A DNA stretch of 15,967 nt from Clostridia bacterium (GTDB lineage: Bacteria; Bacillota; Clostridia; Oscillospirales; Acutalibacteraceae): the NCBI GenBank assembly GCA_900755995.1, contig CAAEIM010000185.1, positions 1 to 15,967 on the forward strand. The letters run 5' to 3'. Position 1 is the stretch's first letter, and each line of letters opens with the position of its first letter. Positions 1 through 7,426 of the stretch are shown here, piece by piece. The notes under the pieces were generated by a model, which saw only the letters and a program-made list of their open reading frames with translations, made no database searches and was not told the DNA's origin. Position numbers and translations under genes: made by a program.

Positions 1-22
1 TCAGAGCTTTCTTTTCTAGCAT
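1..22 (-). CDS. Possible 5' end of a gene leaving the left edge
   Basis: On the minus strand an ATG at 22 opens a frame of seven codons (MLEKKAL) that leaves the window. It is preceded by GGTGATG, a fair Shine-Dalgarno match at 26-32, and by TATAAT at 39-44, which could be a -10 box. I see no good -35 box 17 bases further upstream, and the implied leader would be only about ten bases. The product cannot be recognised from seven residues. The call rests only on the ribosome-site and -10 match in the right order, so it could be chance. Confidence 0.3.
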
Positions 23-57
23 TTTCATCACCATTTTTATTATACCATAAAAACAGC

Positions 58-85
58 AAAAAGCCCAGCTAATGCTAGACTTTTT
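58..85 (-). terminator. Rho-independent terminator for the HAD/cyclophilin transcript
   Basis: Read on the minus strand, this is a 12-pair stem (with two G-U pairs) around the loop ATTA. It begins with five A and ends with five T, followed shortly by another T-run. It lies about 45 bases after the stop of the HAD gene. On the plus strand the two G-U pairs become C/A mismatches, so it works best for leftward transcripts. Confidence 0.7.
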
Positions 86-96
86 CGACAGACTGA

Positions 97-125
97 AATC
101 TCCGATATTAAAAATACCGGAGATT
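97..125 (-). terminator. Second hairpin directly after the HAD stop codon
   Basis: This is an inverted repeat with arms AATCTCCG and CGGAGATT. It continues inward with about five more A/T-rich pairs, giving a stem of roughly 13 pairs and a three-base loop. It starts four bases after the stop of the HAD gene. Its T-tract on the minus strand is short (TTTC), so it may be a transcript-end stabiliser or a weak terminator backed up by the hairpin at 58-85. Confidence 0.5.
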
Positions 126-128
126 CGA

Positions 129-974
129 TTATTTATTAATTTCTCTCTTCTGCCTTGAATATTCACGGTAAAGAGTTTCGCTTATAGCCATTTTTTTAAT
201 GATATTTTTAACGGTAATATCAAGACCGCTGTTTTCACTGTAATTTGCAGGATAGATATAATCAACTCTGCCCCGTGTCAAAAGATCCTCAACCTTAGCG
301 TCCTTTTTTTGATACACGGCAATGGAGTAACCTCCGTAAGCCTTCATCATTTTCATACAGGGCACATCCGAAAGTCCGTCACCTATATATATCATATTGC
401 AAAAGGGTATTCGCTTGCTGTCATCCGGCATAGATTTGTTGAGGTCGGTGTCATTGGCTATGTCGAGCACACCCTTGTTTATGCGGTAAACAAATTGAGT
501 TTTGTTTGTGTAATTTACATCGGTTTTAGGCCATACCCCGTAGCCGCTCTCATCATAAAGAAATTCACAGGCAAAAATGCTCTTGAATTCTCCTGCAATA
601 GGAGTGCCCTCTATAATTTCTTTAAGACCCGAAGAAATTATATAATGCTCAACGCACACGCCCAGTTTTTCTCCAAAGCTGTTAATTCGTGAAAACCATT
701 CGGTTACGCCCTCAAACAGCTCTACCTTACTGCCTGTATTGACAAGTCTTTCTCTGAGTAGGGGAAGCTTTTTATCCTTTGAGAACTTTACCATTGCATA
801 CATATAAGCAAGTATGGAGTCCATATGCTCCCTTTGACCGATTTCGTTTGCATAGCTCCAGAATTCATCTTCGGTAATGCCCAGACTCGGAATAAACCCG
901 TAGTCCTGCATATCCTTGGTGCAAAGGGTTTTGTCAAAGTCATACATTATTGCGATAATAGGTTTTTCACTCAT
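129..974 (-). CDS. HAD-family phosphatase, phosphoserine phosphatase-like
   Basis: A 281-residue soluble protein of the haloacid dehalogenase superfamily, likely a phosphomonoesterase of the cytoplasm. The four HAD motifs are visible. Motif I is DFDKT at residues 12-16, with Asp12 as probable nucleophile and Asp14 as acid/base. Motif II is IISSG around 112-116, a conserved lysine sits near 158, and motif IV is IGDGLSD at 197-203 with the metal-binding aspartates. The long helical stretch between motifs I and II (about 20-105) is a C1-type cap, as in phosphoserine phosphatase relatives. It starts 11 bases after the cyclophilin gene. Its ribosome site (AAGAGGA) overlaps that gene's stop codon, so the two are almost surely co-transcribed. 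The substrate is unknown. SerB-like activity is possible but is not supported by the neighbours. Confidence 0.85.
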   Translation of the reverse strand: MSEKPIIAIMYDFDKTLCTKDMQDYGFIPSLGITEDEFWSYANEIGQREHMDSILAYMYAMVKFSKDKKLPLLRERLVNTGSKVELFEGVTEWFSRINSFGEKLGVCVEHYIISSGLKEIIEGTPIAGEFKSIFACEFLYDESGYGVWPKTDVNYTNKTQFVYRINKGVLDIANDTDLNKSMPDDSKRIPFCNMIYIGDGLSDVPCMKMMKAYGGYSIAVYQKKDAKVEDLLTRGRVDYIYPANYSENSGLDITVKNIIKKMAISETLYREYSRQKREINK

Positions 975-985
975 AACTTTTCCTC

Positions 986-1963
986 TTATTCAGCCGAATA
1001 GGTTGTGATTTCAACTGAGGTCACTATTACATCTTCAACAGGCTTGTTTGTTGAAGCATCAACGCTGACTTGCGCAATAGCGTCAACAACATCCATACCG
1101 TCAATTACCTGTGCAAATACCGTGTGACCTCTGTCAACTGCATTGTATGCGCCGTCAAGATAAGGATTGCCGCCGTTTTGGTCATAAAGAGTCTTAATCT
1201 CATCGCTGACAACGTCCGTGTTGTAGCAATATGTGCCGTACTGCTGAACAAATGCTGAGAAAAGCTCTGAATCCTTGTAGTTTTCAAGCTGAGTCTTAAT
1301 GCTTTCCCACTGGCTTTCAAAAGCGGTAAAGCCGCCGTTATTTTTGTAAGATTCAGCGGTAGTCTGGTTTATAAAGAACTGACTTCCGTTGGTGTCAGGG
1401 CCGCTGTTTGCCATAGAAACAGCACCTCTTATATTGAAAAGCTTGTCACAGAATTCGTCCTCAAAGCTTTCGCCGTAAGAGCTTGTTCCACCTGTGCCGT
1501 TGGCGTTTTCATAGTCACCGCCCTGAATCATAAAGTCATTGATTACACGATGGAAGATGGTGTTGTTATATTTGCCCTCGTTAGCCAGATTAATAAAGTT
1601 TGTAACGGTTTTAGGGGCCTGTTCTGCAAAAAGACGAAGGGTAATGTCGCCTTTTGATGTATGCATAATTGCAATAGTGTCGCCCTCGTTTGGTGCTTCA
1701 AGCTGAAAACCAACCTTGTTATCGTCATAATTAATTGAAGGGTTAATGCCGACTGTTGAGGGTACAATTCCCATATCCTCAAGTACGCTGACGGCAGGCT
1801 CGCCGACTTTTGCTTCGTCACTTGTTGCCTGAGTTGTTGTTGAAACCTCAATTTTTGAGCTTTCCGACTCACTTTTTTCGTTTGAACAGCCTGTTGCAAA
1901 GGCAGTAATTAGTGTAATTGCTGCAATAAGGCATAAAGCCTTTTTAATCATATTGTATTTCAT
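986..1963 (-). CDS. Secreted cyclophilin-type peptidyl-prolyl isomerase lipoprotein
   Basis: A 325-residue prolyl cis-trans isomerase, probably anchored to the outside of the cell membrane to help fold exported proteins. A lysine-containing signal peptide leads to a lipobox with Cys26 as the lipidated residue. A Ser/Thr/Glu-rich linker runs to about residue 92. The cyclophilin domain covers about 95-323. It includes FHRV at 137-140 (Arg139), FMIQGG at 144-149 (Phe144, Gln147), NGSQFFI at 192-198 and His280 in GHTVFAQV, matching the known active-site set. Between the SQFFI strand and GHTVF lies an insertion of roughly 70 residues (about 205-275), far longer than in compact cyclophilins. It is the first gene of a leftward pair with the HAD phosphatase, and AAAGGA at 1975-1980 serves as its ribosome site. 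Confidence 0.93.
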   Translation of the reverse strand: MKYNMIKKALCLIAAITLITAFATGCSNEKSESESSKIEVSTTTQATSDEAKVGEPAVSVLEDMGIVPSTVGINPSINYDDNKVGFQLEAPNEGDTIAIMHTSKGDITLRLFAEQAPKTVTNFINLANEGKYNNTIFHRVINDFMIQGGDYENANGTGGTSSYGESFEDEFCDKLFNIRGAVSMANSGPDTNGSQFFINQTTAESYKNNGGFTAFESQWESIKTQLENYKDSELFSAFVQQYGTYCYNTDVVSDEIKTLYDQNGGNPYLDGAYNAVDRGHTVFAQVIDGMDVVDAIAQVSVDASTNKPVEDVIVTSVEITTYSAE

Positions 1964-2002
1964 AGTGTATTAATTCCTTTCGGTACATATTTATACATCT
2001 TA

Positions 2003-2031
2003 ATAATACCATACTTTTTTGAAAAATGCAA
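2003..2031 (-). promoter_or_regulatory. Promoter for the cyclophilin-HAD transcript
   Basis: On the minus strand TTGCAT (plus positions 2026-2031) is followed after exactly 17 bases by TATTAT (2003-2008). These are close to the sigma-A consensus hexamers with ideal spacing. The -10 box is about 40 bases upstream of the cyclophilin ATG. Confidence 0.75.
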
Positions 2032-2112
2032 CAAATGCAGATTTAAGGCAAAATATCCGCTTTTTGAACTAACAATACGGAGGAAAATTTTTTAGTTGAT
2101 TTGCTTATCATA

Positions 2113-2141
2113 TTGTTATATAAGTTTTTCTGTGGTAAAAT
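2113..2141 (+). promoter_or_regulatory. Promoter for the MetH activator-metH operon
   Basis: TTGTTA at 2113-2118, 17 bases, then TAAAAT at 2136-2141. The start codon lies 28 bases after the -10 box, so the leader is too short to hold a SAM or cobalamin riboswitch. AGGAG at 2157-2161 is the ribosome site, eight bases before the ATG. Confidence 0.7.
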
Positions 2142-2169
2142 AAATTAAGTTTTTATAGGAGTTATAATA

Positions 2170-2814
2170 ATGATTACATTGAAAAAACTCAACAGATCAG
2201 AGGCAGTGCGCTATCTCGGCGGAGCAGGGATTCAGCTTAACTACCGTATGGATGTTCTGATGAATGAATGTGAAAAAGCGGTTTTGGAAAAGGCTGCGCC
2301 TGCATTTTTATATATTGAAAAGGACTTGCCGTGTGACGAGCTTATGGGCGGCAATGATATTAAAGCACATCTTGACGGCTGTGAAAAGGCAATAGTGATG
2401 TGCGCAACCATAGGCTCTGACATAGACAAGCTTATAAGAGTGGCGCAGATTTCGGATATGGCAGGTGCGGTTGTTACGGACAGCCTTGCAAGCGTTGCAA
2501 TAGAGCAGGTCTGCACTGAATTTGACAGCATTATTGCCGAAAAATACAGCGGCTACAATATGACCTTCAGATTCAGCCCCGGATACGGAGATTATCCGAT
2601 TGAAAAGCAGAAAATTATTTTGCAAATGCTTGATGCACCCAAGAAAATAGGACTTTGCTCAAACGATAACTTTCTGCTTACTCCGACCAAGTCGGTCACT
2701 GCGGTGTTGGGGCTTTCAAAAAATCCGATAGAAAGAAAAAAGCGTGGCTGTGCCATCTGTAATATGAAAGAAACCTGTCAGTTCAGGAGAAAGGGGCTTC
2801 ATTGTGGGGTTTAG
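2170..2814 (+). CDS. Stand-alone methionine synthase activation (reactivation) protein
   Basis: A 214-residue homologue of the C-terminal AdoMet-binding activation domain of cobalamin-dependent methionine synthase. In E. coli that domain is fused to MetH and supports reductive methylation of inactive cob(II)alamin. The signature is RFSPGYGDYP at residues 134-143, equivalent to the AdoMet-binding RxxxGY motif of the fused domain. The C-terminus carries an added cysteine cluster, Cys194-x2-Cys197-x5-Cys203-x8-Cys212, embedded in basic residues. The last 11 bases overlap the start of metH, whose product here lacks this domain, so the two proteins must work together. A similar split is known from Thermotoga maritima. 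The reduction partner (flavodoxin or similar) is not in the window. Confidence 0.92.
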   Translation: MITLKKLNRSEAVRYLGGAGIQLNYRMDVLMNECEKAVLEKAAPAFLYIEKDLPCDELMGGNDIKAHLDGCEKAIVMCATIGSDIDKLIRVAQISDMAGAVVTDSLASVAIEQVCTEFDSIIAEKYSGYNMTFRFSPGYGDYPIEKQKIILQMLDAPKKIGLCSNDNFLLTPTKSVTAVLGLSKNPIERKKRGCAICNMKETCQFRRKGLHCGV

Positions 2815-5188
2815 AGAATTACTGAAAGAAAAAGAATTTATACTGCTTGACGGAGCAACCGGCACTATGATACAAAAGAGCGGAGTGAAATATGACGGAG
2901 TTCCCGAAACTCTTAATATGACGCATCCCGAGCTTATCGCTTCATTTCACAAGGCATATGCTGACTCCGGAGCTGACATTGTATATGCAAATACCTTTGG
3001 AGCAAATGCATACAAGCTCGATGGCTGTGGCTACAGCGTAGAAGAAATTGTTGAAGCAGGTGTGAGAATTGCTAAAAATGCCGTTGGGGACAGAGCGCTT
3101 GTTGCACTTGATATAGGACCTATAGGACAGCTCCTTGAGCCGGCAGGCTCGCTGACCTTTGAAAAGGCCTACGAATATTACAAACAGCTTGTTATTGCCG
3201 GCAGTGAAGCCGATGTTATAGTTTTTGAAACTATGACTGATTTGTATGAGCTTAAAGCGGCTGTGCTTGCCGCAAAAGAGAACAGCGACAAGCCAATATT
3301 AACTACTATGACGTTTGAACGCAATATGCGTACATTTACCGGTACTCTGCCGTCAGCCTTTGCGGTTACTATGGAACACCTCGGTGTTGACGCACTGGGC
3401 GTGAATTGTTCACTCGGCCCAGATGAGCTTGAACCTATAGTAGGAGAAATATCAAAGTTTACAAATCTTCCTATTATAATAAAGCCGAATGCGGGACTGC
3501 CTGATCCCAACAGCAATGAATACAATGTTTTGCCCAAGGAATTTACAGAGGCATCGCTTGCACTTTTAAAGTACGGTGTGAAGGTGTTAGGAGGCTGCTG
3601 CGGCACAAATCCTGACTATATTAGGGCACTCAGGGACGGGCTTGCAGATAAAAAGTATCAGCCGACAAAAAGATGTACAGATACCGTTGTGTGCAGCTCA
3701 AGCGCAGTAGTTGAGGTGAACCAGCCCAGAATTATAGGAGAGAGAATCAATCCGACAGGTAAAAAGCTGTTTAAGCAGGCTCTTGTTGATAATAACATTG
3801 ATTACATTCTCACTCAAGCACTCAGCCAGACGGGCGCAGGAGCAGAAATTCTTGACGTCAATGTAGGTCATCCTGAAATTGACGAAAAAAAGATGATGGT
3901 GCGTGTTGTCAAAGCTATTCAGAGCGTTTGCGACGCACCTTTGCAGATAGATTCAACAAAGCCGGATGTGCTTGAGGCAGGACTGAGAGCGTATAACGGC
4001 AGACCTATTGTGAACTCCGTAAACGGAGAGGAAAAAAGTCTGAGCACTGTTTTGCCGTTGGTAAAAAAATACGGCGCCTGTGTTGTAGGACTTACACTTG
4101 ATGAAAACGGTATTCCAAAAACCGCAGAGGGCAGATTTGAAATTGCAAAGAGAATTGTTGAAAGGGCAGAGAAAATTGGAATTGACAGAAAAGATGTTTA
4201 TATTGACTGCCTTACTATGACTGTTTCAGCCGAACAGGACGCCTGCCGACAGACTCTTGATGCCCTCCACAGGGTAAAAATCGAGCTTGGCTGCAAAACC
4301 TGCCTCGGCGTATCAAATATTTCTTTCGGACTTCCGAACCGTGAACTGGTAACAAGGACATTTTTGACAATGGCTCTCGAAGAAGGACTTGATCTGCCTA
4401 TTATCAATCCTAATATTGAGTCGATTACCGGTGCTGTGCGGGCATACCGTGTGCTTGCCGGAATTGATAAAAATTCAATGGATTTTATTGCGGCGTATAA
4501 CGATGCAAACGAAGCACCGGCCGCTAAGCCTGTTTTAACAGATATTGACATTATGACAGCCGTTTACAGCGGATTGAAAAAAGAGGGAGCTGCACTCACG
4601 GAGAAGCTGCTCGAAGAAAAACAGGACGCAATGAAGATTGTAAATGAAATGCTGATTCCTGCTCTTGATAAGGTGGGTGACGGCTTTGAAAAAAATAAAA
4701 TCTTTTTGCCTCAGCTCATTCAGAGCGCAAACGCCGCTCAGGCCTGTTTTGATGTGATTAAAAAACACCTCTCAAAAACAAGCGGTGAAACCGTAAGCAA
4801 GGGTAAGATTATCCTTGCAACCGTAAAGGGCGATATTCACGATATTGGAAAAAATATTGTTAAGGTTTTGCTCGACAATTACGGATATACCGTTATTGAC
4901 CTCGGAAAAGACGTTGATCCTCAGCTTGTTGTCGATACCGCCATTGAGCAGAATATTAAAATGATTGGCTTGTCGGCGCTTATGACTACCACTTTAAAAA
5001 GTATGGAAGAAACCATTAAGCAGATAAGAGCCGCTAAGGAGCTTCAGAATCCTGACGGAAGCAGTAAATGCGTGGTATTTGTGGGAGGCGCTGTACTCAC
5101 AAAAGATTATGCAATGAAAATCGGCGCAGATTATTATTGCAGGGACGCTAAGGAAAGCGTGGATACCGCTAAAAAGGTTTTAGGATAA
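2804..5188 (+). CDS. metH: Cobalamin-dependent methionine synthase lacking the activation domain
   Basis: A 794-residue enzyme that transfers the methyl group of 5-methyltetrahydrofolate to homocysteine through methylcobalamin. The homocysteine domain covers about 1-285, with zinc ligands Cys202 (NCS) and Cys265-Cys266 (GGCCGT). The pterin-binding TIM barrel covers about 305-565 and begins with the GERINPTGKK motif near 312-321. The helical cap is about 580-660 and the B12 domain about 665-794. That domain contains GDIHDIGKN at 676-684, where His679 should be the lower cobalt ligand. The protein ends right after the B12 domain, so the activation domain is absent and is supplied by the overlapping upstream gene. 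The start is GTG at 2804, with AAGGGG seven bases upstream inside the previous gene, which suggests translational coupling. Confidence 0.96.
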   Translation: MGFRELLKEKEFILLDGATGTMIQKSGVKYDGVPETLNMTHPELIASFHKAYADSGADIVYANTFGANAYKLDGCGYSVEEIVEAGVRIAKNAVGDRALVALDIGPIGQLLEPAGSLTFEKAYEYYKQLVIAGSEADVIVFETMTDLYELKAAVLAAKENSDKPILTTMTFERNMRTFTGTLPSAFAVTMEHLGVDALGVNCSLGPDELEPIVGEISKFTNLPIIIKPNAGLPDPNSNEYNVLPKEFTEASLALLKYGVKVLGGCCGTNPDYIRALRDGLADKKYQPTKRCTDTVVCSSSAVVEVNQPRIIGERINPTGKKLFKQALVDNNIDYILTQALSQTGAGAEILDVNVGHPEIDEKKMMVRVVKAIQSVCDAPLQIDSTKPDVLEAGLRAYNGRPIVNSVNGEEKSLSTVLPLVKKYGACVVGLTLDENGIPKTAEGRFEIAKRIVERAEKIGIDRKDVYIDCLTMTVSAEQDACRQTLDALHRVKIELGCKTCLGVSNISFGLPNRELVTRTFLTMALEEGLDLPIINPNIESITGAVRAYRVLAGIDKNSMDFIAAYNDANEAPAAKPVLTDIDIMTAVYSGLKKEGAALTEKLLEEKQDAMKIVNEMLIPALDKVGDGFEKNKIFLPQLIQSANAAQACFDVIKKHLSKTSGETVSKGKIILATVKGDIHDIGKNIVKVLLDNYGYTVIDLGKDVDPQLVVDTAIEQNIKMIGLSALMTTTLKSMEETIKQIRAAKELQNPDGSSKCVVFVGGAVLTKDYAMKIGADYYCRDAKESVDTAKKVLG

Positions 5189-5192
5189 AGCA

Positions 5193-5224
5193 AAGGGGCG
5201 ATTCACTTTCGGAATTTGCCCCTT
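5193..5224 (+). terminator. Rho-independent terminator after metH
   Basis: Arms AAGGGGC and GCCCCTT pair across the hairpin. Five further pairs (GATTC with GGAATT, one bulged base) extend the stem around a short loop. A T-rich stretch (ATATTTTTG) follows. It begins four bases after the metH stop. Confidence 0.8.
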
Positions 5225-5418
5225 GAATATTTTTGTAACCTTGAAAAATTGTTAATTTAAGCGGCTTGCACAAAATTTCTATGAAAAATTTTACAGAGTA
5301 TTTATTGTGCTAAAAAGAATAGTATAATAATATAATATAGCGTTTATAGTATTTATCAAATATGGCGAAAATCGTGATATAAACTGCTCTGATTAATGTT
5401 TGGGCAGGGCTTTTGTAT
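5225..5418 (+). other. AT-rich intergenic stretch with a possible second promoter and small folded RNA
   Basis: No credible reading frame is seen. TTGTGC at 5305-5310 stands 17 bases before TAATAT at 5328-5333, inside a run of overlapping TATAAT-like words, so an upstream promoter is possible. Downstream of it, GTTTATA (5342-5348) pairs perfectly with TATAAAC (5378-5384). These arms enclose a small TATTT/AAATA hairpin (5350-5362) and a short GCGA/TCGT hairpin (5365-5375). Next, CTGCTC (5384-5389) can pair with GGGCAG (5402-5407) ahead of GGCTTTTG, a weak terminator-like end. I could not match this to a known riboswitch class. Confidence 0.3.
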
Positions 5419-5447
5419 TTGACAAAATGACGATTTTGTTGTATAAT
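5419..5447 (+). promoter_or_regulatory. Perfect consensus sigma-A promoter for the dehydratase-glmS operon
   Basis: TTGACA at 5419-5424, exactly 17 bases, then TATAAT at 5442-5447: both hexamers and the spacing are the full consensus. The spacer holds an inverted repeat (see 5422-5439). The dehydratase start codon is about 95 bases downstream of the -10 box. Confidence 0.85.
5422..5439. repeat. Inverted repeat inside the promoter spacer (possible operator)
   Basis: ACAAAAT, four bases (GACG), then ATTTTGT: a perfect seven-base inverted repeat. It lies between and partly over the -35 box of the promoter at 5419-5447. A repressor bound here would block RNA polymerase. The operator role is inferred from position and symmetry only. 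Confidence 0.45.
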
Positions 5448-5484
5448 ATTGTGTATAAAATTTGTATAATTTTTGTAAATTTGT

Positions 5485-5523
5485 GATTTTATTTTATTAC
5501 ATTTTTGTGAAATAAGTAAAATC
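5485..5523 (+). other. AT-rich hairpin in the leader of the dehydratase gene
   Basis: GATTTTATTT (5485-5494) pairs with AAGTAAAATC (5514-5523, one G-U). Three more pairs follow after a bulged base, giving about 13 pairs and a 12-base loop. It ends three bases before the GGAG ribosome site at 5527-5530. All but a few pairs are A-U, so it would be weak, and any regulatory role is a guess. Confidence 0.3.
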
Positions 5524-5542
5524 GTTGGAGATAAATTTTATT

Positions 5543-7426
5543 ATGAGGAAAACTAATTACAGTAATGTGATCCTTATGCTGGCAGACAGCTTTATTATTG
5601 TGTTCAGCGGTATATTAATAAATTTAGGATTATACATTATTTTTCCGGAATTTTCAGAAGCCGTTGAGGGCTTGTTTTATTCCATAATATTAAATCTCAT
5701 TTTATATATGCTGTATATGTTTGTTGGTGGAGCATACAGAAGACCGATGAGATATTTTAGTACCGGGGATTATGTTTTTTATTATGGCTTTAGCTCAGCG
5801 GCAATGGTTGCGGGATTCTGCTCAAGCTATAATATTGTTGCTGCGATATTTCATATCAGCCAATCTTTTATGTTCTTTATGATATATATGGCTGTGGCGA
5901 CCGCAGGCGTTTTGATAATAAGGCTGTTATTTAAGCGAGCCTTTATTGATTTGGAAAAACTGGGAGTAAACGAAAATTGTGAGCGTACCCTTATAGTCGG
6001 TGCCGGCAAAGCCGGAACAATGATTCTCACGGAAATTTTTAATTCAACTGATGACGAAAACAGTCCTGCAAAAAATCTGTTGGCGGTAGGCTTTGTAGAT
6101 GACGATGATGCAAAAATCGGCAAAAGAATTAAGGGCGTACCGGTTCTGGGTGCTTGCAGGGATATTCCAAAGCTTTGCGCCGATAACAGAATTAAAAATA
6201 TTATTGTTGCCGTTCCGTCCTGCGAGGAGGAGGAAAAGCGAAAAATTCTTGATTACTGCTCCGAAACCGAGTGTAAAATCAAGATAATTCCTTACCTCAG
6301 CGAGCTTTTGTTTGACGATAAGCACACTCAGCTTATTACACAGGCGAAAGAAATCAGAATCGCCGATTTGCTCGGCAGAAAGCCTATTGAGTTTGACAAA
6401 AAAGAAATAAGAGCGCTTGTTACAGGTAAAATTTGTATGGTAACGGGTGGCGGCGGTTCAATCGGCAGCGAGCTTGTGCGCCAGATTGCAAAGTATTCGC
6501 CTAAGCAGATAATCATAGTAGATATATACGAAAACAATGCTTACGACATACAACAGGAGCTTGTGCTTGAATACGGTACAAAGCTAAATCTTGTAACCTT
6601 GATTTCATCTGTCCGTGATTACGACAAAATGGAGCTGATTTTCAAGGAATACCGTCCTCAGCTTGTATTTCACGCAGCCGCTCACAAGCACGTTCCGTTA
6701 ATGGAAACCGTGCCTGAGGAGGCGGTTAAAAATAATATATTCGGCACGTTTAATGTTGCAACTCTTGCGGAAAAATACGGTGCAGACAAGTTTGTTATGA
6801 TTTCAACCGATAAGGCGGTAAACCCCACAAATGTTATGGGTGCAACAAAGAGAGCCTGCGAGATGATTATTCAGCACAAGGCGCAGCACAGCACTCACAC
6901 CGAATTTGTAACAACCCGTTTCGGAAATGTTCTCGGTTCAAACGGCTCTGTAATTCCGCTTTTTAAGCGTCAGATTGAAAACGGTTCCCCTGTAACCGTT
7001 ACTCATCCTGACATTATAAGATATTTTATGACTATTCCGGAGGCTGTTTCGCTTGTGCTTGAAGCAGGAGCAATGGCTCACGGCGGTGAGATTTTTGTTC
7101 TTGATATGGGCGCCCCCGTAAAGATTACAACTCTTGCCGAAAATCTTATCAGAATGTATGGCAAGGTTCCGTACAAAGATGTTCCCATTGTTTTTACCGG
7201 ACTAAGACCGGGTGAAAAGCTTTTTGAGGAGCTTCTTATGGACGAAGAAGGACTTAAATCTACTGCAAATGAAAAGATATTTATAGGAAATCAGATAAAT
7301 ATCAATTCAGAGGAACTGCTAAAAAAGCTTGACGAGCTTAAAACAGCCGCAAACAATAATGACAGTGAAAAAACAGTGGAGCTTCTTGCAAATCTTGTGC
7401 CTACTTTTAACCATAAGATTAACTGA
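5543..7426 (+). CDS. Membrane nucleotide-sugar 4,6-dehydratase (CapD/WbpM/PglF family)
   Basis: A 627-residue inner-membrane enzyme, likely converting UDP-GlcNAc to a 4-keto-6-deoxy sugar for surface glycans. About four hydrophobic segments occupy residues 9-130. A first Rossmann domain follows (VGAGKAG at 152-158). The catalytic domain begins with the NAD-binding TGGGGSIG at 301-308. HAAAHKHVPLME lies at 377-388. STDKAVNPTN and GATKR at 421-437 match the catalytic block of this family, where Met432 replaces the usual short-chain dehydrogenase tyrosine and Lys436 is kept. GLRPGEKLFEE near 553-563 is also typical. I chose ATG 5543 because the in-frame TTG at 5525 overlaps the ribosome site GGAG (5527-5530). 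The gene is 35 bases ahead of glmS in the same operon. The exact sugar substrate and stereochemistry cannot be read from sequence. Confidence 0.9.
   Translation: MRKTNYSNVILMLADSFIIVFSGILINLGLYIIFPEFSEAVEGLFYSIILNLILYMLYMFVGGAYRRPMRYFSTGDYVFYYGFSSAAMVAGFCSSYNIVAAIFHISQSFMFFMIYMAVATAGVLIIRLLFKRAFIDLEKLGVNENCERTLIVGAGKAGTMILTEIFNSTDDENSPAKNLLAVGFVDDDDAKIGKRIKGVPVLGACRDIPKLCADNRIKNIIVAVPSCEEEEKRKILDYCSETECKIKIIPYLSELLFDDKHTQLITQAKEIRIADLLGRKPIEFDKKEIRALVTGKICMVTGGGGSIGSELVRQIAKYSPKQIIIVDIYENNAYDIQQELVLEYGTKLNLVTLISSVRDYDKMELIFKEYRPQLVFHAAAHKHVPLMETVPEEAVKNNIFGTFNVATLAEKYGADKFVMISTDKAVNPTNVMGATKRACEMIIQHKAQHSTHTEFVTTRFGNVLGSNGSVIPLFKRQIENGSPVTVTHPDIIRYFMTIPEAVSLVLEAGAMAHGGEIFVLDMGAPVKITTLAENLIRMYGKVPYKDVPIVFTGLRPGEKLFEELLMDEEGLKSTANEKIFIGNQININSEELLKKLDELKTAANNNDSEKTVELLANLVPTFNHKIN

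Noticed and set aside
309..692. 127-codon plus-strand frame opposite the HAD gene.
   Set aside because: The minus frame carries all HAD motifs; this frame has no family features and is a shadow.
2067..2097. AACTAA...TTAGTT inverted repeat and an orphan GGAGG between the divergent promoters.
   Set aside because: Only six pairs with a 19-base gap in AT-rich DNA, and no start codon at a usable distance behind the GGAGG.
2142..2169. A SAM or cobalamin riboswitch before the MetH activator.
   Set aside because: The leader after the -10 box is 28 bases, far too short for either class.
3178..3606. 142-codon minus-strand frame inside metH.
   Set aside because: A Ser/Ala-rich shadow of the conserved homocysteine domain, with no ribosome site.
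5341..5410. Hammerhead ribozyme or purine riboswitch in the folded stretch upstream of the dehydratase.
   Set aside because: The three-way shape is suggestive, but the conserved core bases of both classes are absent.
5525..5542. TTG start for the dehydratase, six codons upstream of the ATG.
   Set aside because: The TTG overlaps the GGAG ribosome site itself, and ATG 5543 is the better-placed start.
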